Assembly (NCBI GenBank): GCA_035296565.1
Contig: DATHAQ010000009.1
Coordinates: forward strand, 1 to 39,993
Direction: 5' to 3'
Origin: JACCZR01 sp035296565
GTDB lineage: Bacteria > Actinomycetota > Thermoleophilia > Solirubrobacterales > Thermoleophilaceae
DNA: 39,993 nucleotides
Numbering within the stretch: the stretch's first letter is position 1; every line of letters starts with the position of its first letter. Below are positions 38,048 through 39,993 of the stretch, piece after piece. The translations under genes and the position numbers were made by a program. The notes below the pieces were generated by a model. That model worked only from the letters and a program-made list of their open reading frames with translations, was not told where the DNA came from and ran no database searches.

Positions 38048-39569
38048 GTGCTCGCCGCGGTCACCACGTTCTCCCTGGACGGCATCGGAAGTCGAGAGGT
38101 CACGGTGGAGGTCGATGCCCGCCGGGGCCTGCCCACGTTCACCCTTGTCGGCCTCGCCGACCGGGCCGTACGCGAGTCGCGCGAGCGCGTGCGCGCGGCG
38201 CTGTTGAACTCGGGCCTCGAGTTCCCCCAGCAGCGGCTGGCGGCCAATCTCGCACCCGCCCACGTACACAAGCACGGCGCGACCTTCGACCTCGCGATTG
38301 CGGTCGGGCTCCTGGCCGCCACCGCGCAGGTCCCTCACGAGCGCCTCGCCTCTCACGCGGTCTGCGGCGAGCTGTCGCTCAGCGGCCGGCTGCGGCCGGT
38401 GCGCGGGGCGCTCGCCTTCGCCGTCGGGGCCAAGCGCGCCGGCTATGACCATCTGATCGTCCCGGAGGAGAACGCCGAGGAGGCCGCGCTGGTCGCGGAG
38501 CTCGACGTCCTGGCCGTACCGGACCTGAGGCGGATCGTCGATCTGCTCCGCGGCGAGTGGGCGCCCGACCAGCCTCCGCGCGCCGAGCGGACCTACTCGC
38601 CCCCTGCGCCCGAGCTCGAGCTGAGGGACGTGCGCGGCCACCCGGACGCCAAGCGCGCGCTCGAGATAGCCGCCGCTGGCGGCCACAACCTTCTGATGAT
38701 CGGCCCGCCGGGAGCGGGCAAGACGATGCTCGCTCGTCGCCTGCCGGCGATCCTGCCACCGCTGTCCTTCGAGGAGGCGCTGGAGGTGACCCAGATCCAC
38801 AGCGCCGCCGGGCTTGGGTCGGGCCGACTGGTGAGCCGGCGGCCCTTCCGCTCCCCACACCACACGGTCTCTCCCCAGGGCCTGGTGGGCGGAGGCAGCC
38901 CCGCGCGCCCCGGCGAAGTCACCCTGGCGCACCGCGGCGTCCTGTTCCTCGACGAGCTGGCCGAGTTCTCGCGCGCGGCGCTCGACGCCATGCGCCAGCC
39001 CGCTCGAGGAGGGACGCGTCGAGATCGTGCGGGGGCAGCGCTCGGTCTCCTATCCGGCCCGCGGAATGCTCGTCGCCGCCTGCAACAACTGTCCTTGCGG
39101 GCGACCGACGACATGCGAGTGCAGCGAGCTGGAGCTGGGCCGCTACATGCGGAGGCTCAGCGGTCCCCTGCTCGACCGGATCGACCTCGTCTGCCACATA
39201 GACGCAGTACCGACGGTCGAGCTCGTGGCCGAGGCCGGCGGCACGCTTCGCTCGTCATCGGCCGCGGTCCGAGACAGGGTCTCCCGGGCCCGAGGCCGTC
39301 AGCGTGAGCGGCTCTCGGCGACGAGCGCACGCTGCAACGCGGACATGGACGGCCCGCTGACTCGCCGGCTGGTCGGGGTGTCGCCCGAGGCGAGCGCCGC
39401 GCTCGTGGGCCTAAACCAGGGCGCCGGCCTGAGTGGCCGCGGCCACGACCGCGTGCTGCGGGTGGCGCGGACGATCGCCGACCTCGGCGAGCGCGACGAG
39501 CTGATGCCCGCCGACGTGGAGGAGGCGCTCGGCTACCGGCTCTCTCCCTTCGAGCAGGTCGCGGCGTGA
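38048..39569 (+). pseudogene. comM: Mg-chelatase-like/ComM AAA+ protein, frameshifted
   Basis: From GTG 38048 the sequence is a typical ComM (YifB): N-terminal Lon-like domain (VEVDARRGLPTFTLVGLADRAVRESRERV), then the AAA+ core with IGPPGAGKTMLARRLPAILP (Walker A, about residue 217), SPHHTVSPQGLVGGG and LFLDELAEFSRAALDAMRQP. There the frame breaks at 38999-39002: one extra C in CCCG. The expected continuation LEEGRVEIVRGQRSVSYP is intact in the next frame, with CNNCPCG, RLSGPLLDRIDL and SGRGHDRVLRVARTIADL to the stop at 39567-39569. ComM is a branch-migration helicase in natural transformation. The shift may be real or an assembly error, as the rest looks conserved. Confidence 0.88.
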
Positions 39570-39993
39570 ACGGGCCGATGGCCGCCTGCCCGGCGTGCCT
39601 GCGGCGCAGCCTGCTCATCGGCCGTCTGGCATCCAGGCTGGCCGGGCTGCTGGCCAGGCCACCCGAGCAACGGACGTCCGGCGTGCTAGGGCTCGGCTGC
39701 GAGGAATTGATCCGGACGCTCGTGTCGGGCGACGAGAGGGGCGCGATCGAGCGCTGGCTCGAGGAGCTAGACCCGGACGCGGTGGCTGATGAGCTCAACG
39801 AGGCGGGCATCGAGGCCCTCTGCCTGCACGACACCGGGTATCCGCACGGCCTCGCCTTCAGCCCCGACCCACCGCCAGTGCTCTGGGCGCTGGGCGGACT
39901 GGACAGGCTCGAACACGCCCTGAGCGCCCCGGTGATCACGGTGGTAGGCACCCGCCGGCCGTCTCCGTACGGGCGGGAGATGGCCTACGCGCT
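39566..39993 (+). CDS. dprA: DNA processing protein DprA, 3' truncated by the window edge
   Basis: 142 residues are visible from GTG 39566, overlapping the comM stop by 4 nt (GTGA); ATG 39578 is an alternative. An N-terminal ACPACLRR Cys pair is followed by a SAM-like helical domain (LDPDAVADELNEAGIEALCL), then TGYPHGLAFSPDPPPVLWALG and the start of the Rossmann domain, ITVVGTRRPSPYGREMAYA, the conserved DprA GSR-type motif. It loads RecA on incoming single strands in transformation. The comM-dprA pairing is standard. Confidence 0.9.
   Translation, partial: MNGPMAACPACLRRSLLIGRLASRLAGLLARPPEQRTSGVLGLGCEELIRTLVSGDERGAIERWLEELDPDAVADELNEAGIEALCLHDTGYPHGLAFSPDPPPVLWALGGLDRLEHALSAPVITVVGTRRPSPYGREMAYA

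Noticed and set aside
38990..39010. Programmed +1 frameshift in comM
   Set aside because: There is no stop codon or stimulatory structure at the site and ComM is normally a single frame; an indel is simpler.
1..39993. tRNA, rRNA or transposase genes
   Set aside because: I saw no cloverleaf with a GGTTCGAnTCC-like T arm, no rRNA segments and no DDE or serine recombinase motifs.

Overview
The window is GC-rich (about 70 % by eye), densely coded, mostly on the + strand, with many GTG/TTG starts and 1-8 nt gene overlaps. Gene content and order point to an actinomycete: coaD, a SepIVA-like coiled-coil gene, DUF177, rpmF, plsX, acpP, rnc, smc, ftsY, ffh, rpsP, KH, rimM, trmD, rplS, lepB, rnhB, yraN, comM, dprA. 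The RTX-type secreted protein with 'SGRDRV' repeats and the start-proximal -10 elements suggest a deep lineage such as Thermoleophilia/Solirubrobacterales. That class assignment is inference, not proven here.

Layout. 1-9.05 kb is an accessory envelope region: four polytopic GT-C-like membrane proteins (two are paralogues of each other), a UDP-galactopyranose-mutase-like flavoprotein, and a secreted GH6-like glycosidase broken by a frameshift. A 456-nt non-coding stretch (4268-4723) carries duplicated blocks. 9.1-13.6 kb is the riboflavin operon ribD-ribE-ribBA-ribH followed by a coupled threonine-aldolase gene and a SHOCT-type membrane protein; a 20-bp perfect palindrome touches the ribD start codon. 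14.3-20.4 kb holds rpmB, a DAK2/FakA-like gene, recG, an OsmC-family gene, rsmD, coaD and the SepIVA-like gene. A secreted beta-propeller/RTX protein and a glyoxalase (20.5-22.8 kb) sit between that gene and DUF177. 22.8-37.4 kb is a long housekeeping block for fatty-acid/phospholipid initiation, RNA processing, chromosome segregation, SRP targeting, ribosome biogenesis and signal peptide cleavage. 37.5-40 kb has yraN divergent from comM (frameshifted) and dprA (cut by the window end).

The most unusual content is not a single gene but window-wide structure. (1) A 42-46 bp imperfect palindrome occurs four times; one copy lies in frame inside recG, two form the N-termini of rnc and a methyltransferase, and one is in the ribD upstream region. 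This resembles coding-region palindromic elements such as those of Rickettsia. (2) Many genes have a TAnnnT -10-like hexamer only 6-10 nt before the start codon, as expected for leaderless mRNAs; in five cases the stop codon of the upstream gene is the first three bases of that hexamer. (3) recG has no ATG/GTG/TTG for its conserved N-terminus. (4) RNase III lacks two of the four usual metal-binding acidic residues. (5) Two genes (GH6 and comM) carry single-nucleotide frameshifts at G or C runs, which may be assembly errors.
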